Source of the DNA: Takakia lepidozioides
Taxonomy: Eukaryota > Streptophyta > Takakiopsida > Takakiales > Takakiaceae
Length of the DNA stretch: 64,000 nucleotides
Assembly (NCBI GenBank): GCA_030704615.1
Contig: CM060734.1
Location: forward strand, 124,001 to 188,000
Reading direction: 5' to 3'
Shown here piece by piece: positions 44,497 to 53,383 of this stretch (its first letter is position 1; each line of letters starts with the position of its first letter). A program made the translations under genes and the position numbers. Under the pieces are notes generated by a model, which searched no databases, was not told the origin of the DNA, and saw only the letters and a list, made by a program, of their open reading frames with translations.

Positions 44497-45003
44497 TGTG
44501 TGGACTAGTGACTGCCATAGTGGCAGAGCGTAGTGGCAGCTAGTGACTGACTAGTTGTAGCCTAGTGTTGGACTAGTGGCTGGACAGTTGGTAGTAGCTA
44601 GTGTGTGGTGTGCACATGTGTTGTGTGGTTTTGGACAGCGATGTAGTTGTGTAGCGATATGTATGCGCACGACAGCTGTCAAGTTATTTTACCACTAGTG
44701 TGAAAACTAGCTAGGAAATAGCTAGCTTTTACATATTGACATTTGGGATTGGCCCAAGTGTCAATCCAGGGGTCAAGGCAGATTTAGGCCCTGGAGTGGT
44801 TATCTTCACGGCAAGCGCGGGAGGCTCATCTTTCTCGAGTTGAGCCTCACCGCGCCTAGCTATGGCGCCGTAGTGTGGATTCCCCATGGCGTGGGGTGCA
44901 CTTGGCTTGACTTGTATTTGAGTGATGAGGTTATATATGCTGAGTTTATGCTTCAGCTTTGTGAGCTCGCATGAGCTTGTGCTTGTATTCTTCCTCTTTA
45001 TCA
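44497..45003 (+). repeat. 3' LTR of the plus-strand gypsy element
   Basis: Starts TGTGTGGACTAGTGACTGCC at 44497. The same start recurs at 45005, so one LTR is about 507 bp and ends ...CTCTTTATCA (TG...CA termini). It is rich in ACTAGTG direct repeats near the left end. It shares ordered blocks with 8937-9265. Confidence 0.8.
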
Positions 45004-45004
45004 T

Positions 45005-45182
45005 TGTGTGGACTAGTGACTGCCATAGTGGGCAGCATAGTGGCAGCCTAGTGACTGACTAGTTGTAGCCTAGTGGTTGGACTAGTGGTAGGACTAGTGT
45101 AGACTAGTGTGTGGTGTGCACATGTGTTGTGTGGTTTTGGACAGCGATGTAGTTGTGTAGCGATATGTATGCGCACGACACA
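45005..45182 (+). repeat. Second LTR copy in tandem, cut by the gap
   Basis: Repeats the first about 178 bp of the 44497 LTR (TGTGTGGACTAGTGACTGCC to GTATGCGCACGACA) with small indels, one base after the end of the first LTR. Its continuation is lost in the run of N. Confidence 0.85.
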
Positions 45183-45682
45183 NNNNNNNNNNNNNNNNNN
45201 NNNNNNNNNNNNNNNNNNNNNNNNNNNNNNNNNNNNNNNNNNNNNNNNNNNNNNNNNNNNNNNNNNNNNNNNNNNNNNNNNNNNNNNNNNNNNNNNNNNN
45301 NNNNNNNNNNNNNNNNNNNNNNNNNNNNNNNNNNNNNNNNNNNNNNNNNNNNNNNNNNNNNNNNNNNNNNNNNNNNNNNNNNNNNNNNNNNNNNNNNNNN
45401 NNNNNNNNNNNNNNNNNNNNNNNNNNNNNNNNNNNNNNNNNNNNNNNNNNNNNNNNNNNNNNNNNNNNNNNNNNNNNNNNNNNNNNNNNNNNNNNNNNNN
45501 NNNNNNNNNNNNNNNNNNNNNNNNNNNNNNNNNNNNNNNNNNNNNNNNNNNNNNNNNNNNNNNNNNNNNNNNNNNNNNNNNNNNNNNNNNNNNNNNNNNN
45601 NNNNNNNNNNNNNNNNNNNNNNNNNNNNNNNNNNNNNNNNNNNNNNNNNNNNNNNNNNNNNNNNNNNNNNNNNNNNNNNNNN
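45183..45682. other. Assembly gap, 500 N
   Basis: Exactly 500 undetermined bases. A round length suggests a scaffold gap of estimated or default size. It lies between the tails of two convergent LTR retrotransposons, a typical place for assembly failure. Confidence 0.99.
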
Positions 45683-46157
45683 GTGCTCATGCGTCAGAAG
45701 CTCCGCGTCCCCTCTTCTTCCAAAGTGCTCTCCAGATTTACTCGTAAACTTTGGGGTCGCGGTCCGATACAATTCCTTCGGGACTCCATGATGCTTTAAG
45801 AATACCGTGGGCGAAGTAAAGTCGCCCTGTCTCCTGCGCAGTTGCCGTCTCCTTGTGGGGATGAAATGGGCCATTTTACTGAACCTATCTACCACCACCA
45901 TGATTGCATCGAATCCTTTTGACAGCGGCATAGCAGTCATGAAATCCATCGAGACGCTTTCCAAGTCCCCTCTGGAATCGGCAAGGGTTGTAACGCCCCG
46001 CGTGCTTTTTATACTCGCTCCGGTTTTGTTGGCATGTGGTGCATGTCTTTACATACTCTCTCCTCTGCCTCCTCCCCTCAGTTTGGGCCAGAAATACTCT
46101 TTCTTCAAGAGTGCCGCAGTGCGCTTGGCTCACCGTGGCCCGCAAGCGGGCTATCAT
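45683..46157 (-). pseudogene. gypsy integrase (zinc region and core start)
   Basis: 46157-45970 (minus): HHCC zinc region with the first ligands partly lost, then REYVKTCTTCQQNRSEYKK with the Cys pair. A shift leads to MESVSMDFMTAMPLSKGFDA and IMVVVDRFSKMAHFIPT, the core start with the first catalytic Asp (MDF), then FLKHHGVPKELYR before the second Asp region (KFTSKSGEHFG). The sequence runs into the gap before the catalytic Glu. At least one frameshift. Would catalyse cDNA insertion. Confidence 0.88.
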
Positions 46158-46173
46158 GGCATTCTCTCAGAGA

Positions 46174-46790
46174 CTATCCTGATCCCTCCCTTTGGCACAT
46201 AGAGACGTTTTTGCTTATACCGGAGCAGTCCGTTTTGCAAGTGGAACTGCGATTTAACCCCATTCTCAAGTTCTGCATCACGCACTTTGCCAGCTCATCC
46301 TTCCGGCAAGCCTTCCGGATCTTCCTTTGGAGCGCCGTCTCGCCCTTGTACACCAACAAGAGCTGCTGCTTTCTACTTAAAGCATCGGCCACCACATTGT
46401 CCCGTCCCGGTTTGTACTGGATATCCACGTCGAACACTGCCAAAGTATCTTGCCACCTAAGTTGTTTTGGGGACAACTTGGGCTGCGTGGCAAAATACTT
46501 CAACCGTGACATTGTCCGTGAACACCTTCACTGGGTTGGAACCAACATAGTGGCGCCAGAGTTCAAGGCAATGTTACCACCGCCTTTCATCTCTTTTCGT
46601 GCGTCGGCCACCGTCGCTCCACTTCATTCAGTTTCTTACTTTCGTAAGCACTGGACGTCCATCTTGCATAGTACACACCCCCAATTGCGAATCCGATGCA
46701 TCTGTATGAATCTCAAACGGACGATCGAACTCCGGGATTTTTAAGACTGGAGCTTCCGTCATCCGCTGCTTCAATTCAGCAAAAGGCTTG
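46174..46790 (-). pseudogene. gypsy RNase H
   Basis: Read across shifted frames on the minus strand. Near 46700 the Asp-containing start (HTDASDSQLG) is legible, then a Glu region, then a shifted stretch, and from 46512 the clear end LKYFATQPKLSPKQLRWQDT, FDVDIQYKPGRDNVVADALS. The ADALS ending carries the last acidic residue. It separates RT from the integrase in the usual Ty3/gypsy order. Several shifts within 300 bp make this the most damaged domain of the element. Confidence 0.8.
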
Positions 46791-47753
46791 GCACAAAATG
46801 TGTTCCATACCCAGACTTTTGGATTTACACAGAAGGTCCGACAGCGGCCCCCCCGCGATCTTGGCGAAATTTCTCACATACTTCCGGTAATAGGAGGCGA
46901 GTCCTAGGAAGGATCGCACTCCCGGGACCGAAGTCGGAGGCTCCCAGTCCAAGATCGCCCTCACCTTTCTGTCATCCATTTTGATCCCATCCTGTGTAAT
47001 CACGTGCCCCAAGAACTCCACTTTTGTGACCCCGAATTCGCACTTTGAAGCTTTGGCATACAGCTTCCCTTCTCGCAATTTTTGGAACACCCTTTTGAGT
47101 TGCTCCAGGTGCTCCTCCTTTTTGTTTCGAGTACACCAAGATGTCGTCGATGTACACGATCACAAAGTCATCCAACCACTCCTGGAAAAGGCTGTTCATC
47201 AGCGTGCTAAATGTCGCTGGTGCATTGGTGAGCCCAAAAGGCATCACCAAGAACTCATATGAACCATACCTTGTCCTGCACGCGGTCTTCTCCTCATCTC
47301 CTTCCGCCACCCGAATTTGGTGATAGCCGGAGCGCAAGTCGATCCGGCTGAAATACTTCGCTCCTGCCAACCGATCGAAGAGGTCGTCGATCCTTGGCAA
47401 AGGGTACCGGTTTTTGATAGTCACCTTATTCAGAGCCCTGTAATCGACACACATCACATCCGCAGCGTCCCATCCTTCTTGTCTGCAAATAGCACCGGGG
47501 CTCCGTAAGGTGACTTACTCGGCCGGATGTACCCCTTTGACATTAGATCTTTGAGCTGAGTCTTCAGCTCGACCAACTCTTTGTGGCTCAACCGGTAGGG
47601 CGCCTTGGCAGGCGGTTCCGATCCCGGTATCACCTCAATTTTGTGGTCAACTCCTCTTCGCGGTGGCAAGCCGCTTGGTAAATCCTCCGGCATCACATCC
47701 TGGTATTTCTCCAAAATCCCCTTGATCCAATCTGGGCTCGGCTCCCTCCCCAT
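46776..47753 (-). pseudogene. gypsy reverse transcriptase
   Basis: Minus strand. 47753-47454: HKIEVIPGSEPPAKAPYRLS and [16 protein letters not shown]. 47457-46972: [60 protein letters not shown], and the catalytic [10 protein letters not shown] near 47130-47155. 47090-46776: [18 protein letters not shown] and FLGLASYYRKYVRNFAKIA (thumb/connection). All RT blocks are present but split over three frames. Closest in style to common plant Ty3/gypsy elements. Confidence 0.95.
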
Positions 47754-47915
47754 CGCCTTCTCCTTTCACTTCTCTAATGTAAAGCAAAAACTGGGACTCG
47801 TGTGTCTCCTCCACGGCCCACTCCTTTGCTGATAGAAGGTTTATTCGCCCTCCCACGGATTTGGGCGTTTCCGACACTCGTAAAACCTCGCCACCATTCC
47901 CACATGGCAGCGTGA

Positions 47916-48443
47916 CTACTCTCTTGCGCGGCCATCTATGACCGCTCCGGATTTGCTCAAAAAGGTCATTCCCAAAATGAGATCCACTCCATCGATCTCG
48001 CAGATAGTGAAGTTCTCACGTCCCTCCCAACTCCCCAGTTGAAGAGGAACATCAAACGCCAACCTTGTCGCCAACTGAGGTTCTCCTTTGGCAGAGCGCA
48101 CCTCAATAGAGGCCCCCACGTCACTTGTCGGGAGTCCCAACTTTCGCGCCGCCGCCGGCGTCATGAAGGAGTGCGACGCTCCTGTGTCCACCAACAACGA
48201 CACATTAGTTCCGGATATTATCCCATCCACGAACAATAACTGACTCCCTTTTCGTAAGGCGCCAGTTTCCTGATACAACTCACAAGAAAATTTGCCTACC
48301 TTGCAAGTCCTGGCGACCACCGTTTCCACCAAGCGACTGATGGTATCTTCCGACAGCTCCGTGGTCGCCCGAGTCATGTTCAATTGCCGGGGCTTCGTGC
48401 ACTTCTTGGCCATGTGCCCGGGCTCCCCGCAATTGAAACACAC
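47916..48443 (-). pseudogene. gag zinc knuckle and aspartic protease
   Basis: One 175-codon frame. It opens with CFNCGEPGHMAKKC, a perfect CX2CX4HX4C knuckle that binds element RNA in nucleocapsids. After a linker comes VSLLVDTGASHSFMTPAAAR with the DTG active site of a retropepsin, and later EIDGVDLILGMTFLSKSGAV, the ILG flap-side motif, so the protease domain looks complete. The frame ends at 47916, and a short linker frame (47877-47647) leads to the RT. Of all parts of this element this is the best preserved. Confidence 0.93.
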
Positions 48444-49454
48444 TCCATCAAAGGTCGCCTTCTGTCCGCCATAAGTCGCTCCACCCGCTTTTCCTTTCGA
48501 AGCACCGGGTGCCGCCTTGACGTGTGAAGGACCTCCCTTCGATTTCCACGTGCCATTTTCGCCGCGTGGCCTATCCCACTTCTTTTCCGGTCGGGAGGAG
48601 TCACCTTCCCGCCGGGTCTTCTTGTGGTCAGCTCCGTACGGCCTTGTCTCTCACCCCTAGGGACATCCGAGAAACATTCAGCTCTCTCAATTGCCTCGTT
48701 CAAAGTCTTGGGTGGCTTCTCCTCCAACTTCCGCCTAGCCCATGGGGCCAGTCCCGCCACAAAGTTGAAGACCATTTCTGGTTCTGCCATGTCCGCGATC
48801 GAGCAACAGCACATTGAAAGCCTGGACATACCCCCGAATGTCATCTGTTTGCTTCAAATTCCTCATCTTGTCCCGGGCAAGCCAGGACGCGTTGAGGGGC
48901 ACAAACTGTCTCTTCATCAATTCCTTGAACTCACTCCAGTTCAAGGTTTCCGGCTTGGGCCTCGGTCGTGAAGGCGTTTCTGCCACCATTGTTGAGTATA
49001 GCCTCTCAAATAGGTGGAGCCACTTCCACCCGATCTTCGTCACTCAACTTGGCCGCCCGGAAGTACTGCTATAGCTCCAGGAGCCAGGTGTTGAGTGCCT
49101 TCCGGTTTCGAACGCCCTCGAAGGTGCCGGGTTCCTTAGGCTTCACCTTAAACTTTGCCTTGGTGGAAGTGGCATTAGCGCCTTCAACACGTCTTTCAAC
49201 GTCCCGCCAAACTGCGCCAACAACCCTTCCCAAAAGGCTGCCGGCATGGGAGGCATCTCTTGGTTTGTCGGAGCTCTCAAAGATTCCTCGGGCTCCGACT
49301 CCTCGGATTCCTCCCGCTCCTGAGCGGCCTCGTTTTCGGAAACATTAATCGCTTCCCTCAAACGGCCGCCTCGGTGACACGTCGCCCCATCGGGCTCACC
49401 GGGATCATCATCTTTTGGGCCGTTCCGCTTTCGTTTCGGCTTGCCCGACCCCAT
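48444..49454 (-). pseudogene. gypsy gag, N-terminal and capsid parts
   Basis: ATG at 49454 (minus), 41 nt after the PBS. First frame: KRKRNGPKDDDPGEPDGA, an acidic stretch (EREESEESEPEESL) and MPAAFWEGLLAQFGGTL, ending at 49143. A second segment (49043-48735) has WKWLHLFERLYSTM and LNWSEFKELMKRQFVPLNAS, the core of the retrotransposon gag domain, then IRGYVQAFNVLLLD. A shift leads to PEMVFNFVAGLAPWARRKLE and LNEAIERAECFSD, then a basic region before the zinc knuckle. The capsid protein would form virus-like particles. At least three frame changes. Confidence 0.88.
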
Positions 49455-49494
49455 GATGAGGCCAATCCAAGGACGATTGCGTACTGAACTCTAG

Positions 49495-49506
49495 GCTCTG
49501 ATACCA
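49495..49506 (-). promoter_or_regulatory. Primer-binding site, initiator-Met tRNA type
   Basis: Minus strand TGGTATCAGAGC, the standard plant PBS complementary to the 3' end of initiator Met tRNA. It sits two bases inside the LTR end at 49509, which fixes the orientation and the LTR border. Confidence 0.93.
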
Positions 49507-49508
49507 AG

Positions 49509-50230
49509 TGTCGCACACCTCAGTTCGGTAAACTCCCCTTCAAGTCATAGTTACTCGCTTTGATGCGCGCGCCTGACTCCCAACCTGGCCGCCGGCCAAC
49601 TTGGAGTTTCGGCTGCTCACCGGGACATAACGGTCCCCTTCCGCTTCCCTCTAAACCCTCCACCTATTTGGGACTAGGAGAATTCCCTTTGGTAGATGGC
49701 AGTCCGGAACAGCTCCCCACTCTTTGGTCGCTTTCCGGCTCGCTCGCTTACTCACTAGTTTTTGGTCACCAACGGGCTTGCACCGTTCTCGGGGTTACTA
49801 CTCCCTATATATACTTCTGTAGCTGTCCGCGGGGTTTCATAACCAGCCATGCCATTTTATGGCGAACCACCACGAAAACCCTCGACTCCCGGTGGTGAGT
49901 CGCGGTGAGTCTTGGCCCACTCACCGCGGCCCCAATGGACCGTGATGAGTCCCAAGACTCCCCACGACTCCCACCTCGAGGTCTCCACCCCATGGTGAGT
50001 CCTATGCCACCCCCACTAAGTCCCACTAAGCTACCAACCACCCCTTGTGGAGCACCTCCACCGCAACCCGGTGTGCGGGGCTCCACCTAGTGAGCGCCTC
50101 CGCCTCCTTGAGTGCCTTGGGCACTCAAGGGTGCTTCAGCCCCCCATACCTATCGCTGCCGCTGCCCCCACCACAGGGGCAACCCCTCATGTGTCCCGAC
50201 CCCCTGCCCTCAAGGCAAAGGGCCGCGACA
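49509..50230 (-). repeat. 5' LTR of the minus-strand gypsy element
   Basis: On the minus strand it begins TGTCGC (50230) and ends GCGACA (49509): perfect short inverted termini of TG...CA type, giving 722 bp. The PBS follows at once. It contains a TATA box at 49806-49813. No matching 3' LTR is present in the window, so target-site duplication cannot be checked. Confidence 0.85.
49806..49813 (-). promoter_or_regulatory. TATA box of the LTR promoter
   Basis: TATATATA in AAGTATATATAGGGAG (minus strand), about 300 bp upstream of the LTR 3' end, a normal position for the U3/R boundary. Confidence 0.7.
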
Positions 50231-50458
50231 CCTCCCGTCCACCACCAAAAGGTTGAAGTTTGCCCTCTCGCCCCAAGTTGGGCGATTCAAACATGCGATG
50301 AGTTGGAGTTGTCGATGATACCACCAGCGTGCCGGGTTCGTCGTCACTCTGTCATTCCAAAAATCGTGAAAACAACATCGGTGCAAAAACCAGCATCGCA
50401 ACGAGCAGCGCAACCACCATAGCAACAATCGTGTAACAAAAATGAAAACATAACAAGT

Positions 50459-50878
50459 TTAGGAAATATGGAGAGCCATGCAACAACAATGAAAACAATG
50501 CAACCATTGCCTGAGAATGACATGCACAAGCAGCCTTCTCCACAGCTGCCGGATTTGCACACGCATTGCAATCAATGTAACCAGCGAAGCCAGGATGAAG
50601 ATGCAAAAACAAAGCGAGGCAACAAAGCGAAAGCAAAAAAGAAATCGAACAAAGCGAAAGCAGAAGTGGCTTGCCTGAGAGTACTCGGCTTCAGTTGGCG
50701 CGGGTTGTGAGCAAGACACTGGAATCTCCTGCTGGAGCTTCAGTTTGGCCATGCGAGAGATTGGCCGTCGTCCGTAGTACAGAGCTTTCAACTTCCGCCG
50801 CGGTCTGGATGTGAGGTCTCTCTCAGGCGGCATAAGTCCAGCCAAAATGGAAAAAGATCTCCGTTTTTTGGGGTACAT
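50459..50878 (-). CDS. Possible exon of an unknown protein
   Basis: On the minus strand 50878-50690 reads KKRRSFSILAGLMPPERDL, RPRRKLKALYYGRRPIS and MAKLKLQQEIPVSCSQPAPT, a basic, plausible coding stretch. It ends near TACTCTCAG|GCAAGC at about 50678, after which composition turns Phe/Cys-rich and unconvincing, so a splice (GC donor) or decay is likely there. Upstream on the same strand lies the GGCGCC palindrome array, a layout like the minus-strand gene at 37.9-39.8 kb, whose intron holds a related array. No family recognised. It could be chance coding potential. Confidence 0.25.
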   Translation of the reverse strand: MYPKKRRSFSILAGLMPPERDLTSRPRRKLKALYYGRRPISRMAKLKLQQEIPVSCSQPAPTEAEYSQASHFCFRFVRFLFCFRFVASLCFCIFILASLVTLIAMRVQIRQLWRRLLVHVILRQWLHCFHCCCMALHIS

Positions 50879-51039
50879 GCCTCAAATAGCATGTTAAGCC
50901 AAGATTAGCATGAGATTTAGGGTACGTATCCAGGAAGCCATGTGTCGCCAGCCCGAATGAAAACCGACGGCGGTGGACATTTATTGCCCAACTGCGCAAT
51001 TAAATGTCGGATGAAGCCCTCCATGTCGGATGAAAATCG

Positions 51040-51745
51040 ACGGAACTCGGCCCGGAATTTCCAACGTAGAGGTAATTCGGAGCGCAGCAGGATGGAAATT
51101 CAGCGCCGAATTTCCATCCTGCAAGGTAGGGCGGCGCGCGAAATTTCCCTCACGCAGGTAATTCGGAAGCGGATGGATGCAAATCCGGCGCCGGATTTCC
51201 ATCCGCGCAGGTAGGGCGGCGCGCCAAATTTCCCTGAAGCAGGTAATTCAGAAGCGGATGGATGGAAATCCGGCGCCGGATTTCCATCCGCGCAGGTAGG
51301 GCGGCGCGCGAAATTTCCCTCAAGCAGGTAATTCGGAGGCGGATGGATGGAAATCCGGCGCCGGATTTCCATCCGCAAGGTTGGGTGGAGAGCGGATGGA
51401 TGGAGATCCGGCGCCGAATTTCCATCCAGCAGGTAAGTGGAGTCCCGGATGGATGGAAATCCGGCGCCGAATTTCCATCCTGCAGGTAAGTGGAGTCCCG
51501 GATGGATGGAAATTCGGCGCCGGATTTCCATCCAGCAGGTAATTCGAATCCCAGATGGATGGAAATCCGGCGCCGAATTACCTGCGTGAGGGAAATTTGG
51601 CGTGCCGCCCTACCTACGCGGATGGAAATCCGGCGCCGAATTTCCATCCAGCAGGTAAGTCGGATCGCTGGCGTATGGATATTCGGCGCCGAATTTCCAT
51701 TCGCCAGGAATTTCGAAACGCGGAATTACCTTCCTGCAGGTAATT
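51040..51745. repeat. GGCGCC palindrome minisatellite, first block
   Basis: Irregular units of about 55-95 bp: GGATGGAAATCCGGCGCCGG followed by ATTTCCATCC, then CAGGTAATTCGGA or CAGGTAGGGCGGCGCGC. Each unit is centred on a near-perfect palindrome (GGAAATCCGGCGCCGGATTT plus CC). Long open frames through it are a by-product of the repeat. Confidence 0.85.
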
Positions 51746-51789
51746 CTGAGCGTGTCCGATTGATTTTTCGGATTTTTCTTGGAATCCTT

Positions 51790-53130
51790 CACTGCTAGAG
51801 GCTAATCGGAACAGCCTCGGACGGAAATTCGGCGCCGTTTTTCCATTCTGGGAGGTTTTTACGACTTCCTTTGAGGGGGCCCCGATGGAAATTCGGCGCC
51901 GAATTTCCATCCGGGGGATGGTCTCTGTCGGAGAGGTGCCGGCCTCTCCGCCGCTCTGTTGGATATTCGGTGCCGAATTTCCGTCCGGGGGTTGAAATAT
52001 GACGGCCAGGTGCCGGCCTCTCCCCCCTCCCCGACTGCATTGGAACGGCCCCGGATGGAAATTCGGCGCCGTTTTTCCATCTGGGGAGGTTTTTACGACT
52101 TCCTTTGAGGGGGCCTCGATGGAAATTCGGCGCCGAATTTCCATCCGGGGGATGATCTCTGTCGGAGAGGTGCCGGCCTCTCCCTCGTTCTGTTGGATAT
52201 TCGGTGCCGAATTTCCGTCCGGGGGTTGAAATATGACGGCCAGGTGCCGGCCTCTCCCCCCTCCCCGACTGCATTGGAACGGCCCCGGATTGAAATTCGG
52301 CGCCGTTTTTCCATCTGGGGAGGTTTTTATGTCGACCAGTTTTCGGTCTGACCCCCCGACAGGACTTCCTTTGGGGGGGGCCGGATGGAAATTCGGCGCC
52401 GAATCTCCATCCAGGGGATGTTCTCTGTCGCACACGCGCCGGCCTCTGCGCCCGAGGCGACTTCATCCGGGCGTCCCCTGTTGGATATTCGGTGCCGAAT
52501 TTCCGTCCGGGGGTTGAAATGTGACGGCCACGTGCCGGCCTCTCCCCCCTCCCCGACTGCATCCGAACCGCCCCGGATGGAAATTCGGCGCCGTTTTTCC
52601 ATCTGGGGATGTTTTTATGCCGGCCAGTTTTCGGTCTGACCCCCCGACACGACGTCCTTTGGGGGGGCCCGGATGGAAATTCGGCGCCGAATCTGCATCC
52701 AGGGGATGTTCTCTGTCACACACGCGCCGGCCTCTACGCCCGAGGCGACTTCATCCGGGCTTCCCCTGTTGTATATTCGGTGCCAAATTTCCATCCGGGG
52801 GTTGTAATGTGAGGGCCAAATGGCGGCCTTTCCCCCGAGCCGACTGCATCCGAAAGGCCTCGGATGGAAATTCGGCGCCGTTTTTCCATCCGCGTAGGTT
52901 TTATGTCGGCCAGTTTTCGGCCTGACCCCCGACAGGACTTCCTTTGGGGGGATCCGAATGGAAATTCGGCGCTGAATTTCCGTCCGGGGGATGTTCTCTG
53001 TCGGACAGGTGCCGGCATCTCTACCCCAGACGACTTCATCCGTGCGGCCCCTGTTGGATATTGGGTGCCGAATTTCCATTCGGGGGTAGTAATGTGACGA
53101 CACAACACCGGCTTCTCCCCTTCAGCCGTC
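51790..53130. repeat. 234-290 bp higher-order repeat with GGCGCC palindromes
   Basis: About five units. The phrase TGACGGCCAGGTGCCGGCCT recurs at 51999 and 52233 (234 bp apart) and its relatives at about 52521 and 52813 (about 290 bp apart). Each unit holds two to three copies of GAAATTCGGCGCCGAATTTC, a perfect 20-bp palindrome, or its variant with GGCGCCGTTTTTCC. It lies directly upstream of the MULE-like gene. Confidence 0.85.
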
Positions 53131-53383
53131 ATCATCCGGACGGCCCCCCACTTTCTGACTGCATACTGTTGGCAGTTATTGCGCAAAGACCAGGGGCCGC
53201 ATTCCGGAGACAAGGTTCATTAACACTCTGACTGTGGATTTTTGAGATAGTTGGCTCCCTGGTTTTGGATTAGGCTTCGTCGCTCGGACAAATCGGCACC
53301 GCATTCCTTCCCATCGCTGCATCCCCCTTCTACCAGGGAGCTTCCCCGCACGCCATCCTGGCAGTCTTGTGTGCACATCTCCC

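Larger units (their letters stand above)
39892..45003 (+). mobile_element. Ty3/gypsy retrotransposon with methyltransferase remnants and PHD-like finger, 5'-truncated
   Basis: Order on the plus strand: protease, C5-methyltransferase remnants, reverse transcriptase, RNase H, integrase, PHD-like finger, 3' LTR. RT-RNase H before integrase defines Ty3/gypsy. Gag and the 5' LTR are missing. The frame changes many times (near 40190, 40390, 41590, 42040, 42950, 43300, 43550 and others), so the copy is dead. The LTR resembles the segment at 8.9-9.3 kb. Confidence 0.9.
45683..50230 (-). mobile_element. Ty3/gypsy retrotransposon, minus strand, 5' LTR to integrase
   Basis: Minus-strand order: 722-bp LTR, PBS, gag with CCHC knuckle, DTG protease, RT, RNase H, integrase, then the gap. 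The reading frame changes at least seven times, so the copy is dead. Its RT and gag differ clearly from the plus-strand element at 40-45 kb, so it is another lineage. The 3' LTR, if present, lies in or beyond the gap. Confidence 0.92.

Noticed and set aside
45094-45747. Open frames spanning the N run
   Set aside because: They consist almost wholly of undetermined bases; only the integrase part at 45683 and above is supported.
51614-52639. Long open frames (up to about 270 codons) in the GGCGCC array
   Set aside because: They arise from tandem repetition of a GC-rich palindrome; both strands are open, which is typical of repeats and not of a gene.
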